Of a stretch of DNA of 64,000 nt, positions 38,763-47,747 are shown one piece after another (the first letter of the stretch is position 1; each line of letters begins with the position of its first letter). The DNA is from Cognatazoarcus halotolerans (GTDB lineage: Bacteria > Pseudomonadota > Gammaproteobacteria > Burkholderiales > Rhodocyclaceae), in the NCBI RefSeq assembly GCF_009800965.1, contig NZ_WUAF01000015.1, positions 20,367 through 84,366 of the forward strand. The letters are read 5' to 3'. The position numbers and the translations under genes are program-made. The notes beneath the pieces were generated by a model. The model was given only the letters and a program-made list of their open reading frames with translations, ran no database searches and was not told the DNA's origin.

Positions 38763-39326
38763 ATGAGGAAGCGCACCTGCATCACGCTGTGTCTTGCACT
38801 GGCCGCCGCTGGCGCGATGGCCCAGGAAGAGAAACTGCGCATCATCGACAAGGACATCGAGTTCGTCGCAAGGACGGCCAAGGGGACGATCGTCATCACC
38901 CGAACGATGACTCCCTGCGCGAAGAACAAGGGCTGGCTGCAGGAGATGGTGCCCGAGCCGGGCGTCACCCCGGTCGGCGAGATCGAGATTCTCAACGCGA
39001 TCGCGGACCCCGGGTCACGCGTGGTCGACATGCGCAGCCAGGAAGAGTATCTGGCCCGCACCATCCCCGGTTCGATCGGCATTCCCTACACCGAAGTGTC
39101 GACCCGGCTCGATGAACTCGGTTGCCGCAAAATCACCGGGAAATGGGACTGCAGCGCCGCCCTCAAGGTGTATGCCTTCTGCAACGGTCCGGTGTGCCCG
39201 CAAAGCCCCACTGCCATTCACGCAATGGTGCGCGACGGCTTTCCGGCAAACCGCATCTACTACTACCGCGGCGGCATGCTCGACTGGGATGCCCTTGGCC
39301 TCACGACCGCGAAGGGCGATTTCTGA
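38763..39326 (+). CDS. Periplasmic rhodanese-like protein
   Basis: 187 residues. A signal peptide (LCLALAAAGAMAQ) is followed by a rhodanese domain: VVDMRSQEEYLARTIPGSIGIPY (CH2A motif) and the active-site loop FCNGPVCPQS with the catalytic Cys at about residue 140. The extra Cys residues at 52, 121, 130 and 145 could form disulfides in the periplasm. It probably transfers sulfane sulfur or acts as a redox or arsenate-type thiol protein; the substrate is not evident. Confidence 0.85.
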   Translation: MRKRTCITLCLALAAAGAMAQEEKLRIIDKDIEFVARTAKGTIVITRTMTPCAKNKGWLQEMVPEPGVTPVGEIEILNAIADPGSRVVDMRSQEEYLARTIPGSIGIPYTEVSTRLDELGCRKITGKWDCSAALKVYAFCNGPVCPQSPTAIHAMVRDGFPANRIYYYRGGMLDWDALGLTTAKGDF

Positions 39327-39380
39327 ACCGGAAAGCCACCCCTGCCAACGGCAGCGTACGCTGCCGAAGGCTTGCCGAGA

Positions 39381-39656
39381 TCAATTCGGCCGCACATCCG
39401 GTCGGCCGACGATTACCGGTATCTCGGCCCTTTCCTGGCGCATCAGACTGCCGTCACGCGGCGCGACAATGAACATTGCTACCACGCTGTCGTCGTGGAA
39501 AAGCGCCGTCAGCGGGTATGCATCCAGCTCCTGGGTTCGCGCCCACAGCCTGGCAAGCTCACCGTCCTCGAAATCGACCGTGATCTTCGAACGCTCCTCC
39601 TGCCAGGCGAGCCTGCTGTCGTAAAACCCCACTTTCCAGTGATCGTGACGATCCAT
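39381..39656 (-). CDS. Small unknown protein
   Basis: 91 residues from the ATG at 39656, preceded by GCGAGG at a normal distance. Codon use is like the neighbours. It is hydrophilic (WKVGFYDSRLAWQEERSKI, FEDGELARLWARTQELDAY), with no signal or membrane segment. The family is not recognised. The frame is open further upstream, but that part reads as antisense of the DUF1857 gene. It lies downstream of and parallel to the DUF1857 gene. Confidence 0.5.
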   Translation of the reverse strand: MDRHDHWKVGFYDSRLAWQEERSKITVDFEDGELARLWARTQELDAYPLTALFHDDSVVAMFIVAPRDGSLMRQERAEIPVIVGRPDVRPN

Positions 39657-39733
39657 GTCCGGACCTCGCTGCGACACCATGCCGACGTGTGTTCGAGTCC
39701 TTCCTGCGCAAACCTGTTCCCATGCACAAGCCG

Positions 39734-40204
39734 CTACTGCAGCCGCGAACTCTCCGCGATCATCCGGATCACCCGCACTGTCTCGATATCCGACTGATGG
39801 TAGGCGGATTTGACGTATTCCGAGACCTGCACGCCATGATCTGCCCGACCGTCGGCAAGCGAGGTCCGGTATTCGAAGCGAAGAAACAGGTCTGCGCCCT
39901 CGGGCTCCTCGATCGTGATCGTCAGCATCCCGCCCGCGTGCTGCGCGTTGGCTTCGGACTCGAAGCGGATCCACTGCATCGGCGACAGCGTGACCTTGTC
40001 GCGGATCACGGTAGTGCCGAAATGCAGGTCGCGTACCAGTCCGGATTCGCTGCGCTCGATGATCCGGCAGCTGTCCAGACCGGGCAGAAAGGGCCGCGGA
40101 TCCTCCGCGCGGCACAGCAGACCAAACCACAACTCTTCACGCGTCAGGTCGGGCACGAGCGGGTTTTCACGGTCGTTGATTTCCACGAGGTGTTCGAAGT
40201 GCAT
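39734..40204 (-). CDS. DUF1857 (SRPBCC-fold) protein
   Basis: 156 residues from the ATG at 40204. It begins MHFEHLVEINDRENP and continues LTREELWFGLLCRAEDPRPFLPGLDSC, which is the DUF1857/AtaL-like polyketide-cyclase fold pattern. SRPBCC proteins bind hydrophobic ligands in a deep pocket; no substrate is known for this group. It is divergent from rsuA with about 110 bp between starts. Confidence 0.8.
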   Translation of the reverse strand: MHFEHLVEINDRENPLVPDLTREELWFGLLCRAEDPRPFLPGLDSCRIIERSESGLVRDLHFGTTVIRDKVTLSPMQWIRFESEANAQHAGGMLTITIEEPEGADLFLRFEYRTSLADGRADHGVQVSEYVKSAYHQSDIETVRVIRMIAESSRLQ

Positions 40205-40312
40205 GGCTGCGGACAAGGATATCGGTCGTCTCTAGTGTAGAGCCTGTTGCGCGGCGCTGCCCGGCAAAGCAATCGACGCCATCCCCAGCCGATTCCCGCT
40301 ACCATTGCGGCC

Positions 40313-41026
40313 ATGCAACTAGAACGACTTATCCACAGCCAGGGATTCGGCAGCCGCAAGGAATGCCGGGAGCTCATTCGTGCAGGTCTGGTCACGGTAA
40401 ACGGCGAGATCGTCGACAATCCCAGGGAAGACTTTTCCACAGCGAATTTTCGCTTCGCTGTGGATGACGAGGAATGGGAATTCCGCGACAAGGCCTACCT
40501 CATGCTGCACAAGCCGCCGGGGTTCGAATGCTCCCACGCGCCACAGTTCCACCCTAGCATCTACACCCTCTTTCCCTACCCGCTTGTCGGCCGCGAGATC
40601 CAGTCGATCGGGCGCCTCGACCAGGACACCACCGGCTTGCTGCTGTTCTCCGACGATGGCCAGTTCATCCACGTGTGGAGCTCGGGCAAGAAACAGATCC
40701 CGAAGGTCTACGAGGTCACCACCAAGCACCCGATCACCGAATCACTGCTCAAGACCTTGCTCGACGGTGTCGAACTCAACGACGAACCGGGCGTGATCGT
40801 GGCCGCGTCAGCCTGTGAGCAAGGTTCCGAGCACCAACTCAGCCTGACCATCACCGAGGGCAAGTACCACCTCGTCAAACGCATGGTCGCAGCGGCCGGC
40901 AACCGCGTCGAAGCACTGCACCGCTCTCACGTCGGTGGCCTTCGGCTGCCGGCCGATCTTGCCGAGGGCAAGTGGCGCTGGCTGAGCGACGAGGACCTGG
41001 TTCAGCTCAACGCCTGGCAGGCCTGA
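40313..41026 (+). CDS. rsuA: 16S rRNA pseudouridine synthase RsuA-type
   Basis: 237 residues from the ATG at 40313. An S4 RNA-binding domain (MQLERLIHSQGFGSRKECRELI) is followed by the RluB/RsuA catalytic domain with GRLDQDTTGLLLFSDDG, whose Asp at residue 103 is the catalytic nucleophile, and the GKYHLVKRMVAAAGNRVEALHR motif. RsuA makes pseudouridine 516 in 16S rRNA. Its first codons contain a perfect DnaA box (40329-40337). The downstream TSUP gene starts 13 bp after the stop. Confidence 0.9.
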   Translation: MQLERLIHSQGFGSRKECRELIRAGLVTVNGEIVDNPREDFSTANFRFAVDDEEWEFRDKAYLMLHKPPGFECSHAPQFHPSIYTLFPYPLVGREIQSIGRLDQDTTGLLLFSDDGQFIHVWSSGKKQIPKVYEVTTKHPITESLLKTLLDGVELNDEPGVIVAASACEQGSEHQLSLTITEGKYHLVKRMVAAAGNRVEALHRSHVGGLRLPADLAEGKWRWLSDEDLVQLNAWQA

Positions 41027-41039
41027 CGGGAGGCCCGCC

Positions 41040-41804
41040 ATGGCCGAGGCGGGAGGTGCGCTCTTCATCGTCACCGCAATCGCTGCGGTGACGATCCTGG
41101 GCATCTCCAAATCGGGCTTCGGGGCGGCCTTTGGATCACTCGCGGTGCCCTTGCTGGCACTCGTCACCTCTCCTTCCCATGCTGCCGCCCTGCTGCTGCC
41201 CTCTCTGCTGGTCATGGACCTCTTCGGTCTGGTGGTATTCAGACGCAGCTTCGACAGGCAGCTGCTCAGGCTGCTGCTTCCCGCCGCCCTGATCGGCATC
41301 GGATTCGGCTTCGCGACTTTCCGTCACGTCAGCCCGGAAGGGCTCAAGCTGATTCTCGGCACGGTTTCCGTGCTGTTCGTGCTGCAACGCTGGCTCGGCC
41401 CGGAATCCAGTGTCGATTCGGGAGATCACGACACCCTGCGCGGCCGCTTCTGGGGCGCGCTCTCCGGCTTCACCAGCTTCATTGCCCACGCTGGCGGACC
41501 ACCGATCTCGATGTATCTCATCCCGAAAAGACTTGATCGGCGCCTCTATGTCGGCACGACCGCGTTGCTCTTCGCGGCAATCAACTTTTCGAAATGGCTT
41601 CCGTACAGCCTCCTAGGCCTGTTTTCGCCTTCCACCCTGGGTCAGGGGGCATTGTTCGCCCTGGCGGCGCCCGTGGGGTACTGGATCGGTCTCAGGTGTC
41701 TCAATCGTGTGGACGGAGTCTGGTTCTACCGGATCATCAATCTGGCCTTGTTACTGACCGGCATCAAGCTGATGGTCGACGGGCTGAAGCCGTTTCTGTC
41801 CTGA
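41040..41804 (+). CDS. TSUP (TauE/SafE) family membrane permease
   Basis: 254 residues with about eight hydrophobic helices. The family half-motifs are GISKSGFGAAFGSLAVPLLAL near the start and GFTSFIAHAGGPPISMYLIP near the middle. It differs from the 739-1524 permease in length and motif detail, so the two are paralogues in one family rather than recent duplicates. It is likely cotranscribed with rsuA from 13 bp away. The anion substrate is unknown. Confidence 0.85.
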   Translation: MAEAGGALFIVTAIAAVTILGISKSGFGAAFGSLAVPLLALVTSPSHAAALLLPSLLVMDLFGLVVFRRSFDRQLLRLLLPAALIGIGFGFATFRHVSPEGLKLILGTVSVLFVLQRWLGPESSVDSGDHDTLRGRFWGALSGFTSFIAHAGGPPISMYLIPKRLDRRLYVGTTALLFAAINFSKWLPYSLLGLFSPSTLGQGALFALAAPVGYWIGLRCLNRVDGVWFYRIINLALLLTGIKLMVDGLKPFLS

Positions 41805-41830
41805 AAGCCGTCTCGAAAGTCCCATCTGCT

Positions 41831-42003
41831 GTTGTGTTTACTATTTTTCTTATTTATATAAAGACTAGTAAACATGCTCGGCCATTATCTGTGGAAAACA
41901 ACTTTTTATCGTTTAATAACAATGGTTTGATCATGTTCATGAATCTCTGGAAAAGTGGGTATCGAGGCGGTGAATGAATTGTTGATCGATTCGGCGTCGT
42001 GTC
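41831..42003. repeat. AT-rich direct repeat, copy 1
   Basis: It begins near the inverted repeat TGTTTACTA (41835-41843) and TAGTAAACA (41866-41874) around an AT-only-like core. It continues TGCTCGGCC, CTGTGGAAAA, ACTTTTT, TGTTCAT and TTGTTGATC, each present in the same order in copy 2. Divergence is mostly substitutions. No protein is supported in it. Confidence 0.75.
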
Positions 42004-42276
42004 CCTTTTCACTGCTTTTCCACAATCTGTCCTCTGGATTCCCATCGGGTTTCCCACTGAAGCGTTCCGAGTAGTCTCCGGAAATCCGCAAGTGCCAAAC
42101 ACGGGGACAATGATGATCGCCCGGGTTTCCTCATCCGGGGGACGCCACTGGCGCAGATTCCCTGAACATGTCGATGGTGGAAACGATGCTCCTCAGGCTA
42201 CTGGTTCGCCGTTTGCTCTGCCCAGTCCGTAAACGCCTTTCCGAACAGTCGTAGCCGGGCAAAGCGGTTGTACACC
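42004..42276. other. Noncoding spacer between the two direct repeats
   Basis: It includes TTTTCCACA at 42016-42024 and otherwise shows normal GC content. No gene, terminator or transposase relic is evident. Confidence 0.35.
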
Positions 42277-42455
42277 AGTGTGTTTACTTTTTTTCTTATA
42301 TAAATAAAAACTAGTAAACATGCTCGGCCGTTTTCTGTGGAAAATCGACTTTTTCCTTTTATTATCATCACCTTGACCGTGTTCATAAGCCTCTTGAGAA
42401 GTAGGTTGTGAACGGGTGCATGGATTGTTGATCAAATTTCCGGATTTTCAACTTG
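42277..42455. repeat. AT-rich direct repeat, copy 2
   Basis: The same layout as copy 1, offset by 446 bp. TGTTTACT (42281-42288) and AGTAAACA (42313-42320) bound an equally long 40-base hairpin unit, followed by TGCTCGGCC, CTGTGGAAAA (42335-42344), ACTTTTT, TGTTCAT and ATTGTTGATC. It ends about 65 bp before the earP ATG, so it may carry the earP promoter. Confidence 0.75.
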
Positions 42456-42520
42456 TCCCGCTTACCCACAATCCATCCAGTGCTGTCCGGCATGGTTGTC
42501 CACCGACAGGGCCGTGCATC

Positions 42521-43681
42521 ATGACTTCTGCTTCCTTGCCGAACAGGGTCTGGGACATCTTCTGCCGGCTTGTGGATAACTTCGGGGATATCGGTGTCTG
42601 CTGGCGGCTTGCCAGGCAACTGGCCGGCGAGCACGGAATCTTCGTGCGTCTCTGGGTCGACCATCCGGAAAGCATGGCAGCAATTGCACCGGAATCGGTG
42701 ATCGGCTTGAATCCCTTTAGGGACGGTACTGTCGAGCTGATTCCGTGGCGTGATGCAGCGCCGATGCCTATCCCGGGCGAGCTTGTGATAGAGGCCTTTG
42801 CGTGCGAATTGCCTGCCGGTTTTCTTGCCGGGATGTTGCAAAGCAAAAATCCGCCGCTGTGGATAAATCTGGAATACCTCAGCGCCGAAGACTGGGTCGA
42901 GGGCTGCCATCTGCTGCCTTCCCCCCATCCCGCGAGCGGTCTTGCCAAGCATTTCTTCTTTCCCGGTTTCGCCCCGCATACCGGCGGATTGCTTTGCGAA
43001 CACGGACTCATACAGATGCGCAAGGCTTTCCAGGCTGAGGCCAGCGCGTGCGAGGCCGTGTGGAAGACCCTCGGTGTTGAACCCGTCAGCGATCTGGAGG
43101 AAACCCGGATTTCCCTGTTCTGTTACGAGAACGGGGCCGTTCGCAGCCTGCTCGATTCACTGGCGCAAGACGGCAGGTCCTCGAGGCTGCTCGTGCCCGA
43201 GGGAAGGATCGTGCCGGCCCTGTCCGATTGGTGTGGCGAGAAGCTGCAGCGAGGCGCCTGCATCCGGCGGGGCAACCTGACGATAAACGTGCTGCCGTTC
43301 GTCAGCCAGTCCATGTACGATCGGCTGCTGTGGGCATGTGACATCAATTTCGTGCGGGGCGAGGACTCACTGGTGCGGGCACTGTGGGCAGGTCGCCCGT
43401 TCGTGTGGCACGCCTACGTCCAGCAGGACGACCTTCACCTGATCAAGCTGGAAGCCTTGCTGGAGCGCTTTCTCGGCTCGATGCCACTGAAAGCGGCAGC
43501 GGCTTTCGGCGGCATGGCCCGCGCATGGAATCGTCAGGAGACGGTTTCGACCTGGCTGCCGGCATTTCGGGCGCAAGCGGTGGCGATCGGTGCCGCGCTG
43601 GAGGATTGGCAGGAGCAGATCCGTCTGTCGGGCGACCTCGCCACAAATCTGGTCAGCTTCTGTAAGTCCAAGCTAAAATAG
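42521..43681 (+). CDS. earP: EF-P arginine rhamnosyltransferase EarP
   Basis: 386 residues from the ATG at 42521; the open frame extends upstream without homology. The GT-B fold enzyme moves rhamnose from dTDP-beta-L-rhamnose to Arg32 of EF-P. The N-terminal signature [21 protein letters not shown] holds the conserved Asp residues (19 and 23 here). The nucleotide-binding [19 protein letters not shown] and the [19 protein letters not shown] segment match the family. efp follows after 59 bp. rml genes for the donor must lie elsewhere. Confidence 0.95.
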   Translation: MTSASLPNRVWDIFCRLVDNFGDIGVCWRLARQLAGEHGIFVRLWVDHPESMAAIAPESVIGLNPFRDGTVELIPWRDAAPMPIPGELVIEAFACELPAGFLAGMLQSKNPPLWINLEYLSAEDWVEGCHLLPSPHPASGLAKHFFFPGFAPHTGGLLCEHGLIQMRKAFQAEASACEAVWKTLGVEPVSDLEETRISLFCYENGAVRSLLDSLAQDGRSSRLLVPEGRIVPALSDWCGEKLQRGACIRRGNLTINVLPFVSQSMYDRLLWACDINFVRGEDSLVRALWAGRPFVWHAYVQQDDLHLIKLEALLERFLGSMPLKAAAAFGGMARAWNRQETVSTWLPAFRAQAVAIGAALEDWQEQIRLSGDLATNLVSFCKSKLK

Positions 43682-43740
43682 CGGTTTTTCCAAAATCCCG
43701 TGCGGCCGTGCCCGCGCGAACAGCCAATCCAGGAAACAGC

Positions 43741-44298
43741 ATGAAAACCGCTCAGGAACTGCGTTCGGGCAACGTCATCATGGTGGGCAGCGACCCGCTG
43801 GTGGTTCAGAAGGCAGAGTACAACAAGTCCGGCCGCAACGCCGCGGTCGTGAAGATGAAGCTCAAGAACCTGCTCACCGGCGCCCCGTCGGAATCGGTCT
43901 ACAAGGCCGATGACAAGTTCGAGGTCGTCCAACTCGAGCGCAAGGAAGTCACCTATTCGTATTTTGCCGATCCGATGTACGTGTTCATGGATGCCGAGTA
44001 CGAGCAGTTCGAGGTCGAAGCCGAGAACATGACCGACGCCCTCAAGTATCTTGAAGACGGATTGGCTTGTGAAGTCGTGTTCTACAACGGCAAGGCCATC
44101 TCGGTCGAACTGCCGAATTCGGTGGTCCGTGAAGTCACCTACACCGAACCGGCCGTCAAGGGCGATACGTCGGGCAAGGTCCTCAAGCCCGCCACCATCG
44201 GCACCGGTTTCGAACTGATGGTTCCGGCCTTTGTCGAAATCGGTGACAAGATCGAGATCGATACCCGTACCGACGAGTACCGCAACCGCGTGAAGTGA
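43741..44298 (+). CDS. efp: Elongation factor P
   Basis: 185 residues with a KOW-like N-domain and two OB domains. The loop at residues 29-34 reads KSGRNA with Arg at position 32, the residue rhamnosylated by EarP, rather than the Lys used by the EpmA pathway. EF-P relieves ribosome stalling at proline runs. The ATG at 43741 is chosen; an in-frame ATG upstream at 43708 would add eleven non-family residues. A strong terminator follows. Confidence 0.97.
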   Translation: MKTAQELRSGNVIMVGSDPLVVQKAEYNKSGRNAAVVKMKLKNLLTGAPSESVYKADDKFEVVQLERKEVTYSYFADPMYVFMDAEYEQFEVEAENMTDALKYLEDGLACEVVFYNGKAISVELPNSVVREVTYTEPAVKGDTSGKVLKPATIGTGFELMVPAFVEIGDKIEIDTRTDEYRNRVK

Positions 44299-44325
44299 TC
44301 GACTGCGCCGCCAGGCCTGGAATCG

Positions 44326-44353
44326 AAAAAGGGGACCTGCGGGTCCCCTTTTT
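44326..44353 (+). terminator. Rho-independent terminator after efp
   Basis: AAAAAGGGGACC, a short loop, then GGTCCCCTTTTT: a 12-bp stem flanked by A and T runs, 27 bp after the efp stop. Its symmetry would also stop leftward transcription. Confidence 0.9.
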
Positions 44354-44527
44354 GATGTATTTGGCTTCGAAAGCGTAAATTTGATGCGGAAACTGCAGTA
44401 TTTAGGCCACACCGTGGCAAATGCAGATTCCCTGCAAACATCTTTTATGGAATGCTCTCGGCCCTGCCTGCGCGTTCCCGAGTGAGCCGGGCAGATTTCT
44501 ACCGCAAACTTCGAAGGAGACCGTTTC

Positions 44528-44932
44528 ATGAGCCCGCGCGCGCTGACCCTTTCTGCGATCCTGTTGTTGGCACTGGGTGCCTGCGACACGTCGCAAGAAC
44601 CCGTCGACAAGGCGGGCAAGGCGGCGTCAGAGGCACTCGAAGCAGCCAAGGAAGCCGGCAAGAAGGCCGGTGAAGCGGTGGACAAGCTCGGCGAAGCCGC
44701 CACCGCGCTCGGTGATGCGGCGGCCGAAAAGGCTTCCGAGGCGGCAGACAAGACCGCGGACGCTGCCGAAGAAGCTGGCAAGGCGGCCGAAGAGCCGACC
44801 CGCGACGCGATGGATGCCACCAAGGAAGCGGCGGATCGTTTCCTCGACCTTACCCGTGAAGCGGTCGGCAAGGTCAAGCAGGTCGGCAAGGATGCGGTCG
44901 ACTCGGTAAAGGATGCCGCCGGCAAGGAGTGA
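44528..44932 (+). CDS. Ala/Lys/Glu-rich helical lipoprotein
   Basis: 134 residues with a lipoprotein signal peptide (LSAILLLALGAC). The mature part is almost entirely repeats of the type AAKEAGKKAGEAVDKLGEAA, with no Cys beyond the lipidated one, few aromatics and regular heptad/11-mer-like spacing, predicting a long amphipathic helix or coiled coil. It resembles apolipoprotein- or LEA-like stress proteins and small Lpp-like envelope proteins. Function is unknown; envelope tethering or protection is a guess. Confidence 0.75.
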   Translation: MSPRALTLSAILLLALGACDTSQEPVDKAGKAASEALEAAKEAGKKAGEAVDKLGEAATALGDAAAEKASEAADKTADAAEEAGKAAEEPTRDAMDATKEAADRFLDLTREAVGKVKQVGKDAVDSVKDAAGKE

Positions 44933-45011
44933 CCGGTACTGCGGCTTTTCGTTTGCCGGTTTTTAGCGGAGCGAACTCCGCCCTTGAATCACGGTTCCAT
45001 CGAGCCGTTCG

Positions 45012-46628
45012 TCAGTCGTCCTCGACGCTGATCTCGGTCGCGAGGTACAAGCCTCCCGACTGCACGAAGTGCACCTCCACCTCGACCCCTTCGGCCAGAC
45101 CACTTGCATCCTGGCCGTTGATCTCGATGACCAGACCGTTCACCGAGAAGCGCGTACCGCTCACATCGTATGCAAGACCGCGCGTTTCCAGTTTGTCATC
45201 GTCACTCGCATCGAGGTTGCGGAACTCGACGCTGTAGGCGAGGAGCCCGGTGGACGTGCTGGTCGCTTCGATTTCCACGTTCGCGCCATTGACTAGCCGG
45301 TCGGAAGAGCCGTCCTCGAAGCTTGCGTTGGCTGCCAGGGTCACTGCACGGGTACTGCCGTCGCGCAGCGTGAGCGTGAATGTCCGGCCCGACAATCCAC
45401 TGACCGTGCCGTTGTGCTCCACGGTAACGCCTTCGGGCACGCCTCGCAGTACGCGCACGGTATCCGCATCAACCTTGTTGGCGACCACGCGTCCCGTCAC
45501 TTCGACGTAGGTGTCGTCGGCGTTGGATGAAGGTATCGGCCCGTCCGGGAAGCTGGCGAGTGAAGCATCGACCGCGACGCCTCGAACCAGGAAGCGGGCA
45601 TTGCTCACGTAGGCGCTGATCGTGCCATGCAGCTCGACCGCTTCCGGTTGGCTTCGTGCGCTGGCGAGTCCGCTTGCCACGACTTCGCCACCACGTATCG
45701 ATCCCGTGACGATCGCATAGTCGCCATCGACCAGGGCGGCGACGTGTGTTGCCAGCGCCGGCAGGCTCGCGTCGACCGGGATGCCCGAGAGCATGAAATG
45801 GCCGGCCGAAAGAGACGATACCAGCCCCGAGATCCGTGCGCTGCCGGAAAGACCCTCCAGTGTGCGAACACGGATCACCTCGGCGGCAATCCTGCCCGAA
45901 CTTTCCGGTGTGGTGCTCCAGACATTGACCAGTGCCCCGTTAGCGAGGGCACTGGCCGAGGGCAGCAGACGGGTCGCGGTGGTGTAGTCGATGGACATGC
46001 CGCCGATGCGGAAAGTGCGTGCAAGGGTGTCGAGGGCCTCGACACGTCCGGTGATGCGGCGCACCTGCGTGCTCAAGGGAAGTCGGCGGACGAGCGTGGC
46101 CTGGATGAATCCGTGGTTCGCGCCGTCGATTCCATGGATCCCATGGATCTCGAGCATGCTGCCGTCCAGCCCCGGGCCGAAACCGTCCATGCCGCTGTAG
46201 TAGGTGACTGGGCCTGCGGCGAGGTTTGTATTGGTGCGTACGGTCATGCCATTCACGACGAAGCGGCCGAGTGCGGCATCGATCGAACCCGCGACACCGA
46301 TCAGGGCGGCATCGACCTGCACCGTGGCGGGTTTTCCCTGGGCGTCGAGCTCGATCTGCAACTGGTTGCCGAGATCCACCGACATTGCAGTCGTGGCCGC
46401 GGATTCGCTTGTTTCGGTCCCGGCGAGATAGGTCCCGGTTGCGCTGTCGTAGCGCACGCCGTCGACGAGCAGGCTGCCGAATCCGGTTACCGAGCCCCAG
46501 CTGATGCCGGTACCGCCCGAGCCCACGCCACCGTTCACCGCGAGGGGGCCGCTGCCGCCGCAGCCGGCGAGGATGATCAGTGCAGAGAATGCCGCGAGCC
46601 GACGGCGCAGGGTGTCAAGGAGAGTCAT
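45012..46628 (-). CDS. DUF5666 multi-repeat lipoprotein
   Basis: About 538 residues from an ATG at 46628 with CGAGG upstream. A lipobox (SALIILAGC) is followed by roughly six beta-barrel-like DUF5666 repeats, each with a G-x-I/V core and a strand set such as GTISAYVSNARFLVRGVAVDA or VTGRVVANKVDADTVRVLRG. It is likely exported and anchored in the envelope, with unknown ligand. It overlaps the end of the DUF6502 gene and is probably cotranscribed with it. Confidence 0.85.
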   Translation of the reverse strand: MTLLDTLRRRLAAFSALIILAGCGGSGPLAVNGGVGSGGTGISWGSVTGFGSLLVDGVRYDSATGTYLAGTETSESAATTAMSVDLGNQLQIELDAQGKPATVQVDAALIGVAGSIDAALGRFVVNGMTVRTNTNLAAGPVTYYSGMDGFGPGLDGSMLEIHGIHGIDGANHGFIQATLVRRLPLSTQVRRITGRVEALDTLARTFRIGGMSIDYTTATRLLPSASALANGALVNVWSTTPESSGRIAAEVIRVRTLEGLSGSARISGLVSSLSAGHFMLSGIPVDASLPALATHVAALVDGDYAIVTGSIRGGEVVASGLASARSQPEAVELHGTISAYVSNARFLVRGVAVDASLASFPDGPIPSSNADDTYVEVTGRVVANKVDADTVRVLRGVPEGVTVEHNGTVSGLSGRTFTLTLRDGSTRAVTLAANASFEDGSSDRLVNGANVEIEATSTSTGLLAYSVEFRNLDASDDDKLETRGLAYDVSGTRFSVNGLVIEINGQDASGLAEGVEVEVHFVQSGGLYLATEISVEDD

Positions 46629-47514
46629 GCGGGTCATCCTCGTGAGTGTCGTCCGCACTGGTGCGGTTGATCGCGTCGTCCCAGAAGTACATGCCGAAGC
46701 GCACGCGATGCGTGGCTTCCGGGTGTGCGCGGTCGGCGTCGTAGAAGTGCTGGGCCTGCGCGATCATCTCGCGCCGGGCCTGCGCCCAGAGCTTGCGACC
46801 CAGTTCGTGCAGTTGCTTCGCCGACTCGATCCGGATGCTTTCGGCAAAGACGCTCTGTTCGAGGCGAGGTGCTTCGCCGAGCAGGTTTGCAACGGCAGCG
46901 GCGGCATGATCCGAGACGTTGCCACCGAAAAGCTCGAGCAATTCCAGTGAACCGGGCGGTGGAACGTAGCCGTCCCGGCAGGGGACCACCATGTCGCCGT
47001 TCTCATGTGGCTCGATTCGTACCAGGCCGAGTCGTACCAACTCGGCCAGCACGTTGAAAGGACGGACGTCGAGCGTCACCGAACTCGCGAGGCTATCGAA
47101 CGACGGTGCCGGCCCTAGCCGTGGCAATGCCCTGGGTCTTCGCCTGCGGTCCTGGTAATCGGGATCCTGCATCCATCTTGCGAATACCCGGTTGCTGATC
47201 GACAGCTCGCCGGTCGGTCGCTGCGGTATGCCGGATTCGCGCCAGCTTCTGATGTCCTTGCGGTGAACGCCGCTGAGCAGGCTGAGCGCCGAGTCGGTGT
47301 CCTTGCGGCCGTGCTGTGCGAGCGCTCGACGTGCTTCGTCGACAAAGACCGGCTTCAGTGCCGCAGCCAGGCGCGTGTAGTCGACACCCGCGGCGAGCAA
47401 TGCCCGTACCAGCGGCCGCATCGCGCGAAGCACCTCGTTCAGCAAGGCTTCGCCGTCCGGCGGTTGGGGGGGCGAGGTGGAAGAATCCGGCAGGCGACGG
47501 GGTGGGCGAACCAT
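46615..47514 (-). CDS. DUF6502 family protein
   Basis: 299 residues, soluble, no signal peptide. The N-terminal part looks like a helix-turn-helix-type domain (LLNEVLRAMRPLVRALLAAGVDYTRLAAALK, then LSLLSGVHRKDIRSW). The remainder is mixed and ends in an acidic tail (DDTHEDDPHDS). The family is commonly found beside DUF5666 lipoproteins, so a regulatory or DNA-binding role for the pair is plausible. It is divergent from the nine-heme cytochrome gene. Confidence 0.78.
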   Translation of the reverse strand: MVRPPRRLPDSSTSPPQPPDGEALLNEVLRAMRPLVRALLAAGVDYTRLAAALKPVFVDEARRALAQHGRKDTDSALSLLSGVHRKDIRSWRESGIPQRPTGELSISNRVFARWMQDPDYQDRRRRPRALPRLGPAPSFDSLASSVTLDVRPFNVLAELVRLGLVRIEPHENGDMVVPCRDGYVPPPGSLELLELFGGNVSDHAAAAVANLLGEAPRLEQSVFAESIRIESAKQLHELGRKLWAQARREMIAQAQHFYDADRAHPEATHRVRFGMYFWDDAINRTSADDTHEDDPHDSP

Positions 47515-47747
47515 GGATCGAAAAGCGGTGGGCGGAAGCGAAGTCTAAGTATAAAAGTTCTCGCCCTGTTGCGTGGGAAAATATTACACGTTACGATTCG
47601 ATCGCGAATTGCCGGCAGTCGTTTTTTGGTGCCGCTTCGCATACGGCGGATCGACCGATATCGCAGGGTCGTCGGTTTTCCGCCCGGTGCGGCATGGAAC
47701 CGTTCTGCCGGCGTCTGCCGCAAGACATGGAATACGGGAGGTGCATC

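Larger units (their letters stand above)
40329..42866. promoter_or_regulatory. Loose cluster of DnaA-box sequences
   Basis: Perfect 9-mers (TTATCCACA or inverse) lie at 40329-40337, 42571-42579 and 42858-42866. TTTTCCACA-type variants lie at 40433-40441, 41890-41898, 42016-42024 and 42336-42344, and one-mismatch forms at 40459-40467 and 42462-42470. The first three and the last two of these positions fall in rsuA and earP coding sequence; the others are in the AT-rich gap. The cluster could bind DnaA as a titration or reactivation locus. Confidence 0.45.

Noticed and set aside
39657..40130. Upstream extension of the small gene at 39381
   Set aside because: It reads as an alternate frame of the DUF1857 gene, with Arg/Asp-rich shadow composition and no ribosome site.
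41854..42102. Short leftward frames in the AT-rich repeats
   Set aside because: Low-complexity translations differ between the two repeat copies and lack ribosome sites; the repeats look noncoding.
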